64,000 nt of DNA from Tetracentron sinense (GCA_015143295.1 CM026561.1:39932875-39996874); one strand, 5' to 3'. Counted from the first letter of the stretch, positions 1 through 11,772 are shown. Notes: generated by a model not told the origin, from the letters alone. Numbers and translations are program-made.

Positions 1-94
1 TCAGTGATCCTAGACTCTCTCAAACCTTTCTCATGTTTCTCATTTCAACCACAATCCACTTCAAAATTTTTTTTTTTTTTTCATTCTCCATAAA

Positions 95-470
95 TTAGAG
101 AGCCAAGACTATAGTCCAATTAAGGATAACTATCTTATAAACTAAACCAATATCTTTTTGGTGGTTGAACTGTAATGCGATCAATTCAGACGGAAACATG
201 CCCATGAGAAGTTCTTCCCTACCAAACGACAGCCGTTCCATTGCATGAACAGTTCCCTCGAACAAAGAATGCTTCCATGAGTCTTTCTTCCATTCTCCAG
301 CAAGGGTTGTCAGAATCCATCCCACCATTTATAGAGCAGAAAGTTTCTCCAACTAAGCTAACACATGGCAGTGGAATTTGAAACAGTAAAGAAGCAAGCA
401 ACAGGAAGAGAGAACTTAAGATTGCCAAGGATGTTTCACGCAATTTTTTAAAAGCCAAAGACGGGGACAA
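95..470 (-). other. Two overlapping unrecognised ORFs, possible broken exon
   Basis: Two overlapping minus-strand reading frames (219-470, 83 codons; 95-328, 77 codons) lie next to each other. The first opens with a hydrophobic segment at about residues 13-38 that would suit a signal peptide, followed by a few cysteines. I recognise neither product. They could be one exon split by a frameshift, or chance ORFs. The rest of 1-558 is AT-rich and shows nothing else. Confidence 0.15.
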
Positions 471-1193
471 ACAAAAAGAGAAAAGAAAGAAGAAATGAAG
501 TAGAAAGAAATGTCTTAATCTACATAATTCTTTATTTTTTGTGTGTATAAATAATTTTAGGGTGCTGTTAGGCGTAACCCAATATTTGATGACTGCATCC
601 TATTATTAAAAAATTACTTATTACACACCATTAAATTCATAAAATTACTTGTAAACAAAAAAAAAAAATTATCCATAAATTTTACAACTACACACCAATT
701 ACCTATCAAACCAATCAGCAACAACTGAAACAAAAGATCTGTTAATGTGTTTCCCCTATTATGAAGAACCTCACGGCCACACCTTTATTACTTTTTGAAT
801 CTCGCTCTACATATCAATCTCCAAGAGATGCCCTTTTGGTGAGATGACTTGGATTCAAGTTTTATGTGGTCTGGTGTGTGTGTGTTTGGTTGGCCCATGT
901 GTGTGAGTTGTGTATTACCATTTACTTAAAAAAAAAAAACAATCTCCATGAGAGAATACGATCAAGAGGTAAGGACTTATGTTATAGTGTGTGAGAGACA
1001 AAGGGCCTATGACCAAGAATATAGACCCTAGTCAAACCAGACTGCAACAATATTCTTCATATTTAAAGATTTTTTGCAGAAGATTGTTTCCCCTAATAGT
1101 TTTACTGGTGCTATCAAATGCCTATTAGTTTTATTGGTCCTATCACTGCTCGACATCATTATAATGGAGATGTTGATGCTGATGTTGAAACAT

Positions 1194-3469
1194 TGTCGCG
1201 CCCCAAAACCCCACCTAGGAGAATGTGAGATCTTGACACGTGACTTACTTAACAAACCATCCTGTTAAAGCATTTAAGACATACTAAAATACGATCTTAA
1301 AAATTTCTTCAATTAAACATCAACGAAATTCATAATCATTGACTACGACTAAAATAAATTAAATATTGATCATCCATCATGATCATCATCAAACTAACTA
1401 AACATTAATATCCATAAGGTCAGTTAAAGTCTCCCTAAAATTTGACCGCAAACAAATTAAATTCAACAGTAGGGTCAACGATCAAGATCCCGTTCTTCTT
1501 CGGGATAATCACCTTCCGGTTCCTCGAAGTATTCTCCTACTTCCCACGGTCTGGGCGCATAAATATCAAAACTTGAACCTGCCGACAACAAAAGTCATCG
1601 GCTGAGTAACGAGTTACTCCGTGTATATAACAAACTATAGTGGAAAATATAATGAAAATTAAATTACATGCAATTTACAAATTCATACATTAGTTCACGT
1701 ATATCATCAGAGTGCGGAAAACAACCAAATACATTGTGTCAATTTATTTCTTTTCTTATTTTCTTTTCTTACTATATGCTTTATCGTTTCAGGAACAAAC
1801 CATTCACATGCATTATTAATAACTTAAAATACCGCTTTATCGTATAAGGAAAGGGATTACTATATTTTACTTTACCGAGATATCACCCTTCGTCCATTAC
1901 CCGGCACGGATGACTTAGTACATTTTCCAGTATGACGACTTACTTACTTTGACATAATTTTCGCCCTTTGATGGTATCCGATGGTGCACAACACATCCAT
2001 ACATTATCGCTTTTGTGTGTTCTTCTTCTTACTTACTTACTTTTATCTTCAGTCTTAGTTATAACTTTCTTAGTGTCTTAGATTCTTTCTTAATGATTAT
2101 ATATCTTTTTCATCGTGAGTGCTCAATGATACACCTTTTGTTTAAATTACACCTAAGGGTAACCGTCAAGGGCCATAGGACATCTCACCATAGCTCCCCA
2201 TCTCACTATGTTAACCAGGCCTAGGCAAGCTTGACTTTCCTCAAAGGCTACTTTACCTAAATGTATATCATGTATAAGGAACATAAAAGAAGCACATAAA
2301 CTATCATGTTTCCAATAATCCAACAATATAAAACTCACAGTTGATATTAACATACACATAAGTCACGATTTAATTTAATATCAAATCTCATTTTTTTTAA
2401 TCACAATCAATATAACACCTTTCATCAATGGTAATTCTCATGAATCATAAACATAAAACCAAACTCACATATAATTAAATCCTATAATAATTCATTCATT
2501 CAATTTCTATCCATTCATCCAATTCTTCTCATAAATCCACACACTCCAATGAAATTTCCCAATCCCCTTGTTGGACCATACATAATTTTTAACAGGGTTC
2601 TTCACATCCTAATTTAACGATTCAAAAATCATAAAACAAGAATTCATAAATATGGTTCTTCACATCTTATTTTAACAAATCAATAAATAATAAAACGAAA
2701 ATCATAATTACGGTTCTTCACATCCTATTTTAACAAATCAATAAATAATGAAACGGAAATCATAATTATGGTTCTTCACATCCTATTTTAATAAATCCAT
2801 AACTAATAAGATAGGAATCAAATCATGGTTCTTCACATCCTATTTTACCTTCATGTTCTTTCTTAGGTCTACTTCTTTCAATCCATCTTTTACGTTAATA
2901 TTCAAAATATTAAAGACTAGGGTTGTTATTTACCTCCCTTGATTGCTTCCTTACGATCTATCGCTTGCGAATAGGGTTCTATACCGATCTTCAAGCCTCT
3001 TTTCTCCTTTCTCTGCTCCAATCTTTGAACTCTTTCAGTTTCCCCCTTTTGATCTCTTAGAAAACTCTCAATTTTCTCTCTTTTAGGTTTAGAAGCATAT
3101 AGAGACCCTAATTCTCGAGTTGGAGGGCTATTTATAGAGTTTGGAGATCCCAGGAAGTTAAAAGGGTCGAAAATCGCATCAACACGGAAGAATCCCGCGT
3201 CGGGCGATCGATCGTCGCCGGTGATCGATCACCGCCGGTGGGCGATCGATCGGCCAGTGCACTGATCTCCTATTTTTTTTTAAAAGTCTTTTGTTACTTT
3301 TTATTCTTCTTTTATTTCATGCAATTTATTCCTCCAAACTAGCTAAATTGAATGAAAAAAATGGGTTTTCTTATTTGAGATTTTAACACATTAATTTCTC
3401 CTAGGATTTATGTATAATTCATGCGTATTTATCTAGAAAATTAAATTATATAACCTCAAGTCATTACAA
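1194..3469 (-). mobile_element. Solo LTR of Ty3/gypsy family gypsy-C
   Basis: On the + strand it begins TGTCGCGCCCCAAAAC and ends GTCATTACA, matching the LTR at 48487-51639 at both ends and throughout. The orientation (minus) follows from the second copy, which is joined to pol and a polypurine tract. Flanks aacat (1189-1193) and aactt (3470-3474) are a 5-bp target duplication with one mismatch. Without internal sequence this is a solo LTR from unequal recombination. It lacks the 718-bp insertion carried by the other copy. Confidence 0.85.
3129..3256 (-). promoter_or_regulatory. gypsy-C LTR TATA box with upstream GATCGATC palindromes
   Basis: The minus strand reads TATAAATAG at 3129-3137. 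About 65 bp upstream (3200-3256 on the + strand) are three palindromic blocks: GCGATCGATCG, GTGATCGATCAC and GCGATCGATCGG. The same arrangement occurs in the other gypsy-C LTR and in two unrelated LTR families in this window. Confidence 0.6.
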
Positions 3470-3793
3470 ACTTGATCAATGTTCTCTCATCTTATACAGG
3501 AAAGAACCTCTCAAATGGAACTACATAAAACCTGGGGTGCAGTTATTAAACCTATTGAAAACTGAGTAATAAGAAAATAAAAATAATGGGGTGCCTTCAT
3601 AAATAGTGGGGAGCGCCTAACACCACCCTAATTTTATGAATATAATGGTGTGCAATCAATTATTTTAAATAATAGGGTGTGGTCATCAATGGGGTGTGCC
3701 TAACACCACCCTTAAATTTTCAAGAATTCGCTGAACGTTCTCTGGTCATTGGAAAGATGCAATAGATCAGGTTATGATCGTTTGAAATGGTTA

Positions 3794-3971
3794 GTTTTTG
3801 GGTATGAGAGATCTCATATTTGGGACTAGATTTAATGGTGGGTCATATTCCTATATATGTGCGAGTTTGAGGTCAATAGTCGGTTTTTGGGTATGAGAGA
3901 TCTCCTAGGTGGGACTGGATTTAATGTTGGGTCCTAATCCCATATATGTACGAGTATTAGGACAATAGGCC
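3794..3971 (+). repeat. Two-copy tandem repeat, 89-bp period
   Basis: The segment starting GTTTTTGGGTATGAGAGATC at 3794 is repeated from 3883 with a few substitutions. It carries no ORF and I do not know its function. Confidence 0.7.
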
Positions 3972-4658
3972 ACCCTTCAGGTCGACCCAAGTGAACCCAA
4001 GATGTGATCTTCTATCTTCATCAATGTAGCATGGGGTAGAGCCCTTGTGCTCTATTGTCTAGTCCTCACTGTCTTTCATGTAAGCAAGGACGTAGTTAGG
4101 AGTACAAACCCCTCAATGTATAACAAAGAGCATGTAGGGCTTGCTGATTACAAACAAAAATAGCCTCCTTCTATAACATTGTAATTAAACATGAATTAAT
4201 AAACTCAAGTGATTAAATGATAATTATCGAAGTGGTGCACTGAATGATAATTATCGAAGAGGTGCTTTTCTTATAAATCTTCTTCACTTCGTCGAAGATG
4301 TAATTGATTTTGTGTTTGTGTTGTGTCGGGAAATACTAGCCCCATACATACTTTCAAACTCTCATGAATAAACAGATGCTCTTATGGCTAGGGCTGTCAA
4401 AGGTCCGGGTTGGGGCCCGGCGGGGTCAGCCCTAGCCCTACCCTAATTACCTGTAAGAGTAGGACCCTAGCCCTTCAAGGGCCGGGTTTGACTGGGCCTT
4501 AACCCTACCCTCACGGGCTAGGTTCGGACAGAGCAGGACCGAAGGGCTGGAAGAAAAGCGAGAATTTTTTTGTTATCCTAGAAAATAATTTATAATGACA
4601 GGCAAACTAATCAGGAGATTCAGATCAAACTCCTCAAAAAACAATAAGCATTATTCAA
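3972..4658. other. Gene-free stretch with GC-rich patch
   Basis: I see no gene here. About 4388-4548 is unusually GC-rich, with a CTAGGGCTGTCAA start and several GGGCCGGGT motifs, resembling the non-autonomous hAT-like repeats common in plants. No second terminus or target duplication could be found, so it is not called as an element. Confidence 0.3.
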
Positions 4659-4666
4659 AAATTCTA

Positions 4667-4957
4667 TGCTTAGCAAATTCAGAATTTATTCACTGCAGAT
4701 TCACAAATTAAGAATTGATTCACTACAGATTCAAAAAAGCAGTATGCAATATTTACATGATTCAGAAATTCAAAGTATCATAACAAATTCACTACAGACT
4801 CACAAATTTAGAATTGATTCACTACAGATTCAAAAAATAGCAATATTAAGATGATTTAGAAATTCTAATGATTCAAAAATTAAAAGTATCAGAATAGATT
4901 CACTATAGATTCAGAAATTCAGAATTGATTCATCAGATGATCCAGAAATTCAAAGTA
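4667..4957 (+). repeat. Degenerate minisatellite-like array
   Basis: Variants of GATTCACTACAGATTCA recur about every 35-65 bp, interspersed with ATTCAGAAATTCAAAG motifs. The copies are imperfect and no ORF spans them convincingly. The array abuts the start of copia-A at 4959. Confidence 0.5.
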
Positions 4958-4958
4958 T

Positions 4959-5614
4959 TGATAAGGATAAGAACGCAGTTGGAAAGAAGATTGTGTTTAA
5001 TCATAAATCTAGCAAAGCAATGAGCAATCTCAGCCATACGTTGCCTAATATGGAATCTGAAGGATACACTCAGCCACAAATGGCCTATGTTAGTCAGAGG
5101 AACTGGAATCAAAATAAGAATAGTAACTTCAAAAAGGGAAATGGTCAAAACCGTTTCAACTCCAAGGGAAGGGGTTTTATACAAGGTGGTAATTCTAATG
5201 ACAATAGAGCTAGTGGAAGGGTTTCATTTGATACAGGCAATCAACATGATGGTTCAAGCGGTCAGAGAGACAACTAGATCCGAAACCAGAGTCAAGAAAA
5301 AGTTGAAGAGCAAAAGGATGCTATCATATGCCAAATCTGTACCAAGAGGAACCATACTGTCCTAAAATGCTTAAGCCGTTTCAACCATTCATTCCAAGCA
5401 GATGACATCCCTCAGGCCCTTGCTGCCTTCAGTATAGTGGATAACCAGAACTCTAAATGGTTTCCTGACACTGGAGCCACTTCCCATATATGACTGGGAA
5501 TCCTGGTAAGTTACAAAATTTAATGCCCTACAAAAGAAATGATGGGGTTATGGTTGGTAATTGCCAAACTCTTGCTATTACACACATTGGTGAAGCACAC
5601 ATCAGTGAAAAATC
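4959..5614 (+). pseudogene. copia-A gag C-terminus and protease start, left arm
   Basis: A degenerate + strand frame reads a basic Asn/Gly/Arg-rich gag tail (about 5090-5270), then a stop. It continues into a Cys-poor nucleocapsid-like stretch and a protease motif FPDTGATSHI near 5461-5490. In-frame stops and a frameshift follow. The first ~105 bp (TGATAAGGATAAG onward) are about 92% like the start of the copia-A LTR at 15012, so the 5' LTR seems joined directly to gag. The missing parts are the rest of the 5' LTR, the PBS and the gag N-terminus. Copia-C splits the frame at 5614. Confidence 0.7.
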
Positions 5615-6260
5615 TGTTATTATCTGTATGCTAAAAGGCAGAGTTTACCGATCACCAATTCGTATGTAGCAGTAGACCCGTAGATAAGAATTCCAGAATC
5701 TGTATGTTTGAGAACAGCAACAAAAAATCTGTAGATCACCAGCAACTCGTCAGTAGAGAAGATCGAGGCACGTGTTATGACAAGCTGACCTTAAGGTGAA
5801 ATCCGCCCCTACAGGTTCTTCTCAACCTGTGATGCTCGTAGGATAAATGCGGGCACCCCCAGGATACAACGATCTATTCCAGAGAGAAGGGAGCACTCTC
5901 CTTTCTCTGGTCACAGCGAACTCAACCGTAAAAGAAAATTCGGAAGATCACAAAAGAAAGCTTTTTTGAGAGAACTCTGAAATTCGTGTTTGTTATTGTG
6001 TATTGTTTTCAGAAACTAATACACTTATATAGAATTTCTAAAAACCAAAAGGAAATTCTTTTAGATCTGAAACCGAAATAGGAAATTAAATTCTTAATAC
6101 CGTTTTTAATAGAGTGATTAAATATTTTATAACAGTAATAAAACGGTAATAAAACGGTAACTTTTAGTAACCCAAAAGCCAAGAAGAAGTAAAATAAAAA
6201 TAAAAAATAAAAAACCATTCAAGACCCCACACCAAAGAACCCCACACACAAAATACAACA
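5615..6260 (-). mobile_element. 3' LTR of copia-C (internally deleted)
   Basis: It begins TGTTATTATC and ends AATACAACA on the + strand, and is preceded in element orientation by a polypurine tract (ATCCCCCAC at 6260-6268 on +). It is 646 bp against 949 bp for the partner LTR: about 317 bp including a GC hairpin are missing, while a 14-bp tandem duplication near 6128-6160 is gained. A TATA-like sequence lies at 6024-6029 (minus). Confidence 0.92.
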
Positions 6261-6842
6261 ATCCCCCACATAAAACAAAATTTTGAATCATTTAAGAAAG
6301 CGGATAAAAAGAGATGCGAAGTTACTGTGATTAAGACAAGGTGTCTTTTGGACTTGAACCTTGACTTAGTGTTAATATATTAAATCTACGAAGAGATTGG
6401 TGAACTGAGTCTTGAACCAAGCTCTTTGGTTCATAGATTAATAATATATTATACGCACAATAACACAAAATAAAAAACATTTTACAGTTGAGTTCTAATG
6501 GTTGTGCACGTTATCGGCCATGTGCAATATCCCGGTTTTCATGAGCGCTCTAGAGAATCAGCCTCAATTCTCATAGGAAGCGGCTCCACTTCCACACTCA
6601 TATAGGTACCTCTATCAAGAATGTCTTGTAACATAACATCCCACTGAGAATCAGCTATAGAAGACATTAAGAGTCAAAGACTCATCCTCATCTCGTTACA
6701 ATTAGCACTACTACACCATAGGGATGAGAGAGGAGAATTCTCCATATTAGTGCTCTCACACAATCACTCAACAACTTGTTTTCCCTTTGAACCTAGTTCA
6801 TGGGATCTCCAATCAAGTAGGTTGGGTTACTGTTGTAGGTGA

Positions 6843-8954
6843 TTATTTATCAATAGGCTTTAGCCCCATCCCCCTCGATGTACAGATTACTAGCTCTCTA
6901 GCTAGCCCTTTGGTCAATGGATCCGCCAAATTTTCTTTTGACCTTACAAAATCAAGTGCAATAATTCCGTTATTTAGTAACTCTTTAACTGAATTATGCC
7001 TTCGACGAATATGTCGGGATTTCCCATTGTAGGATACATTCTTAGCTCTATCTATAGCAGCTTGGCTATCACAATGTATTAGAATCGCAGGCATTGGTTT
7101 TCTCCAAAGTGGTATATCAACCAACAATGTTCTCAACCATTCTGCTTCCTCACCAGCTTTATCCAAAGCTATAAATTCCGATTCCATAGTAGATCGGGCT
7201 ATGTAGGTCTGTTTTGTAGACTTCCATGACACTGCACCTCCTCTAAGAGTGAATACATATCCACTCGTAGATTTAGATTCATCTGAATCTGAAATCCAAT
7301 TTGCATCACTGTATCCTTCTAATACAGCGGGATACCTTTTATAATTTAGACCATAATCTAATGTGTGTCTCAGATATCTCAATACTCTGATCAAAGCATC
7401 CCAATGAGTTTGACTTGGGTTACAAGTATATCTACTAAGTCTCCCTACAGCATAAGCTATATCTGGTCTTGTACAGTTCATTATGTACATTAGACTACCT
7501 ATTACCCTTGAGTATTCTAGTTGAGATACACCCTCTCCTGTATGTTTTTTCAACATACAATTATGATCAAAAGGTGTTTTAACAGGTTTACACTCATATT
7601 GCTCAAATTTCTTCAACACCTTTTCAATATAGTGAGACTGAGATAAAGTTATCCCTTCAACATTTTTTAGAATTTTAATTCCAAGAATTACATCTGCTGT
7701 TCCTAAATCTTTCATGTCAAAATTCTTGTTTAAGAATTTCTTAGTGCTAATTATGATTTCTTTATTCGTTCCTATAATTAGCATATCATCTACATATAAA
7801 CAGATGATTACACAATCTCTGCCAAAAGATTTAGAGTACAAACACTTATCTGCTTCATTTATTTTAAAGCCATTTGATATTAACACATTATCAAATTTTT
7901 GGTGCCATTGTTTAGGTGCTTGTTTAAGACCATAAAGAGATTTTTTCAATCTACAAACTTTATGTTCTAGACCTTGAATTACAAACCCCTCAGGTTGATC
8001 CATATAGATTTCTTCTTCAAGATCTCCATTTAGAAATGCAGTCTTAACATCCATCTGATGTATTTCAAGGTTAAAAATACATGCAAGGGACATCAATACT
8101 CGAATGGAAGTAATTTTAGTTACTGGTGAGTAAGTATCAAAGAAATCTATTCCTTCTTTTTGTCTAAAACCCTTAGCAACTAACCGGGCTTTAAATTTAT
8201 CTATGGATCCATCAGTTTTTAGCTTTCTTTTAAATATCCATTTACATCCAATTGTTTTACTTCCAGGAGGAAGATTTACTAATTCCCATGTTTTATTAGC
8301 CATAATGGAGTCCATTTCAGCATTAACAGCTTCTTTCCAATATGATGCTTCATGAGAAGACATAGTCTCTCTAAAGGAATTAGGATCATTTTCTAATAAA
8401 AAAGTAATAAAGTCAGGACCAAAGTTTATGTCCTTCCTTGCTCTTTTACTTTTTCTGAGTACTAATTCTTCTAAAGAATTATTAGAAATACCTACAGGTT
8501 CTATTGAATTTTCTAAAGGTACATATTGATTTATTGTTGATGAACTAGTCGATAACAAAGGATCTCTACCTTTAGAGTTTTCCTTAAAAGGAAAACAGTT
8601 CTCAAAGAACTCTGCATCTCTAGACTCAATAATTGAGTTTGAATCTACTCCATTATTTTCTGATTTAATTATTAGAAATCTGTAAGCACTTCTATTATGA
8701 GAATAGCCTAAAAATACATAGTCAACAGTTTTAGGACCTATTCTAGTTCTCTTTGGGGTAGGTAAAGCAACCTTTGCTAAACACCCCCACACTCTGAGAT
8801 ATTTAAAGGATGGACGCCTTTTATGCCATAACTCATAAGGAGTATTATCACAATTTTTATGAGGTATTTTATTTAAAATGTAACAAGCAGAGAGAATTGC
8901 TTCCCCCCACAAATTATAAGGTAAACCAGAACTAATAAGCATGGCATGCATCAT
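6843..8954 (-). pseudogene. pol: copia-C reverse transcriptase and RNase H
   Basis: This open frame of 703 codons starts just after a frameshift and covers the end of integrase, the RT and the RNase H. Visible marks are [11 protein letters not shown] and [17 protein letters not shown] (RT start), DVKTAFLNG (first catalytic Asp), the YVDD box, and the RNase H motif HCDSQAAID with a C-terminal ADPLTKGL. All are intact, so this part could still be functional. It copies element RNA into cDNA and removes the RNA strand. A single-base deletion at about 8962 (a run of three T became two) separates it from the upstream integrase frame. Confidence 0.93.
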
Positions 8955-8959
8955 TTCTT

Positions 8960-9733
8960 TTAAGTCCTATTTTTTCTTTCAGCTATTCCATTAGACTGAG
9001 GAGAATATGGAGCTGTAGTTTGGTGTATTATTCCATTGTTTTCACAAAATTCAGAAAATAAGTGTGAATCATATTCACCACCCCTGTCGGATCTTAGAAT
9101 TTTAACAGATTTTCTTATCTGTTTTTCTACTTCTAATTCCCATATTTTAAATTTTTCTAGAGCTTTATCTTTGCTTTTTAATAAATAAACATAACAGAAT
9201 CTACTATAGTCATCAATGAATGTTATGAAATATTTTTTACCACCTCTAGTGACTGTAGATTTTAAATCACATAAGTCACTATGAATTAATCCTAGAGGTT
9301 CAGAATTTCTTTCTATAGATTTAAATGGTTTCTTAGAAAATTTAGATTTTACACAAATTTCACATTTTTGTTCATGGGCGGTAGATATTTTAGGAATTAA
9401 TCCTAATATCATCAACTTGTTTATAGATTTAACATTTATATGTCCTAATCTATCATGCCACACATTAAGAGAGTCAATCAAATAAGCAGAAGAAGTAGAT
9501 GTCTTATTCATTTTCTCAACGATTACATTCAACTTAAAAAGACCTTCACTAGCATAACCCTTCCCAACAAAAATTCCATTTTTTGTAAGTACAAATTTAT
9601 CTGCTTCAAACACCAACTTAAATCCCTTATTGCTCAAGAGGGAACCAGAGACTAAATTTTTCCTTATATCTGGAACATGAAGGACTTCCTTCAGATTAAG
9701 GATTTTCTCAGAAGTGAATTTCAAGTTCACTGA
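8960..9733 (-). pseudogene. pol: copia-C protease end, GAG-pre-integrase and integrase
   Basis: This frame is the in-frame continuation of gag-PR after a TGA stop at 9734-9736. It holds [13 protein letters not shown], the zinc-binding H-H-C-C module (WHDRLGH...CEICVKSK), and the catalytic triad: [15 protein letters not shown] and the Glu of NGIAERKNR. The core is complete. The frame closes at 8960 because of a 1-nt deletion before the conserved LKEMMHAML region. The product would insert element cDNA into the genome. Confidence 0.92.
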
Positions 9734-10810
9734 TCATTTTCCTGCAATTGCTGAAGTTGAAGAATTACCCATAAAGAGTTTTTCTTCCTTTCCTACTATT
9801 TCATAGGAGGAAAAAGCATTCCTGTCACCACAGATATGCTTGGTGGCCCCTGTGTCCACCCACCAGTCCTTCATATTGTCCACAAAATTAACTTCAGATA
9901 TTACTGCAGAAAAACTCTCCGTCTCTGCAACATTGGCTTGAGTAGATCTTGGATTTTTCTTGTCAGGATGACCAAATTTTCGGAATCTACAGCTCCTTGC
10001 ATGATGTCCCGGCTTCCCACAGATAAAACAATCCCCTGTTGTTTTCTTAAAAACCGGTTTTTGGAATTTGGTTTTCTCACTTCGCTTCTTGTGAAAATCA
10101 GATTTACCCTTTGCTTTATTATCATATTTTTTCTTTGACATCCCTTCAATTAAATTCGCCTTTGAATTTAATTCTGCAATTTTTTCTTTGTTCTCTAAAA
10201 TTCTGTTGTTTTCCTCTATCCGGAGGCGAACAATAAGGTCTTCGAGTGTCATCTCTTTCCTTTTATGTTTTAACAAATTTTTGAATTCCTTCCACGAGGG
10301 AGGCAATTTTTCTATCACTGCAGCTACTTGAAAACCATCACTAATGGTCATACCTTCTTCCAGAATCTCATGTACAATGATCTGTAAATCATGTACTTGA
10401 GATATAACAGATTTATCATCCACCATTTTGTAGTCAAAGTACCTACCAACTACAAATTTTTTAGTTCCTGCATCTTCTGTTATGTACTTTTTCTCTAGCA
10501 TTTCCCATAGATCTTTAGCAGTTTTCACCTTACAGTACACATCATAAATAGGAGGAATTAAGCCATTAAGTATGTAATTCCTACACATGTAATCTGCATG
10601 ATCCCATTTATCCTTAACCAGTGTTCTAGCAGGTTCTAATTCATTCTCATAAGATTTTGGATCAATAATAACATATGCAACATTCAGGGTGTTAAGGTAG
10701 AACATCATCTTTTGTTGCCATCTTTTGAAATTGTTTCCATCAAAAGGAATTGGTTTTTCAGAGTTGGACATCATGCTTGCGTACAGATAATTTGAATTGA
10801 AAGAATTCAC
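9734..10810 (-). pseudogene. gag: copia-C gag and start of protease
   Basis: The 358-codon frame begins only 8 bp inside the 5' LTR boundary. It contains the copia gag region (FDGNNFKRWQQKMMFYL at about residues 24-40), a basic Lys-rich tail, and one intact CCHC zinc knuckle, CFICGKPGHHARSC, near residue 263. The protease active site WWVDTGATKHIC is near residue 314. It ends at a TGA where relatives usually have Gly (GGA to TGA is the simplest change), with the same frame continuing downstream. The second Met pair (MMSNS) is an alternative start. Confidence 0.93.
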
Positions 10811-10818
10811 CTTAAGAT

Positions 10819-11767
10819 TGTTATTATCTGTATGCTAAAAGGCAGAGTTTACCGATCACCAATTCGTATGTAGCAGTAGACCCGTAGATAAGAATTCCAG
10901 AATCTGTATGTTTGAGAACAGCAACAAAAAATCTGTAGATCACCAGCAACTCGTCAGTAGAGAAGATCGAGGCACGTGTTATGACACGCTGACCTTAAGG
11001 TGAAATCCGCCCCTACAGGTTCTTCTCAACTTGTGATGCTCGTAGGATAAATGCGGGAACCCCCAGGATACAACGATCTATTCCAGAGAGAAGGGAGCAC
11101 TCTCCTTTCTCTGGTCACAGCGAACTCAACCGTAAAAGAAAATTCGGAAGATCACAAAAGAAAGCTTTTTGAGAGAACTCTGAAATTCGTGTTTGTTATT
11201 GTGTATTGTTTTCAGAAACTAATACACTTATATAGAATTTCTAAAAACCAAAAGGAAATTCTTTTAGATCTGAAACCGAAATAGGAAATTAAATTCTTAA
11301 TACCGTTTTTAATAGAGTGATTAAATATTTTATAACAGTAATAAAACGGTAACTTTTAGTAACCCAAAAGCCAAGAAGAAGTAAAATAAAAATAAAAAAT
11401 AAAAAACCATTCAAGACCCCACGCGCGCGGCCCAGCCCGGCCGGCCGCGCGCGTGTGTGTGTCTTTGATGTTTGCGCACCGGCGAGACCCGCAACACGTC
11501 GCGCATGAAGGGTTTCCGGCCCGGCTCGCCAAATTCCCATTGAAACCACTTTGGTCTCCCCTTGGGCCTCACACATGCGCGAGGGCCTAGCCCACTCCTT
11601 TATTATTACCCAAGTATGAAAGTGTTAGAGTTTATAAACTCTTTCACAACTTTCTCTCTTTCCGATGTGGGACTAAAAACACAAGGCAAAAATTAAGTTT
11701 TACACTTTCTACACAACACACCCACAACACCAACAACACCAAAGAACCCCACACACAAAATACAACA
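10819..11767 (-). mobile_element. 5' LTR of copia-C
   Basis: This is the full-length LTR, TGTTATTATC...AATACAACA on the + strand. It matches the 3' LTR at about 99.5% over shared sequence. The extra ~317 bp (about 11421-11730) are GC-rich at one side. The bases just inside the LTR (element sense ATCTTAAGGTGAATTC) do not match the initiator-Met PBS TGGTATCAGAGC that copia elements normally have. Confidence 0.92.
11422..11453. repeat. GC-rich perfect hairpin in copia-C LTR
   Basis: CGCGCGCGGCC at 11422-11432 and GGCCGCGCGCG at 11443-11453 form an 11-bp perfect stem with a 10-nt loop. This sits at the edge of the segment deleted from the other LTR. Confidence 0.8.
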
Positions 11768-11772
11768 AAATC

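Larger units (their letters stand above)
559..3712. mobile_element. Possible long-TIR DNA transposon remnant holding a solo LTR
   Basis: The sequence starting AGGGTGCTGTTAGGC at 559 and running to about 652 recurs in inverted orientation at 3630-3712, at roughly 80% identity by eye. A second partial copy of the same terminus sits just inside at about 3585-3629. AT-rich bases flank both ends, but no exact target duplication is visible. No transposase is present; most of the interior is the gypsy-C solo LTR. A related fragment lies near 45960-46025. The alternative is two independent insertions of one small repeat in opposite orientation. Confidence 0.4.
5615..11767 (-). mobile_element. Nearly intact Ty1/copia retrotransposon copia-C
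   Basis: The element is bounded by TG...CA, with a perfect 5-bp target duplication aaatc at 5610-5614 and 11768-11772. It lies on the minus strand: 5' LTR 10819-11767, gag-pol 10810-6843, an apparently non-coding stretch 6261-6842, and 3' LTR 5615-6260. The domain order gag, PR, INT, RT, RNase H is the copia order. The LTRs differ by about three substitutions plus indels over ~640 shared bases, so insertion is recent. Coding lesions are one stop and one frameshift. The inverted copy of the locus has the empty site at 63474-63478. Confidence 0.95.

Noticed and set aside
4388..4548. hAT-like GC-rich MITE
   Set aside because: One possible terminus (AGGGCTGTCAA) but no partner terminus or 8-bp duplication could be found.
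6009..6218. Hydrophobic ORF in the copia-C LTR
   Set aside because: LTR sequence, AT-rich; frame not kept in the partner LTR.
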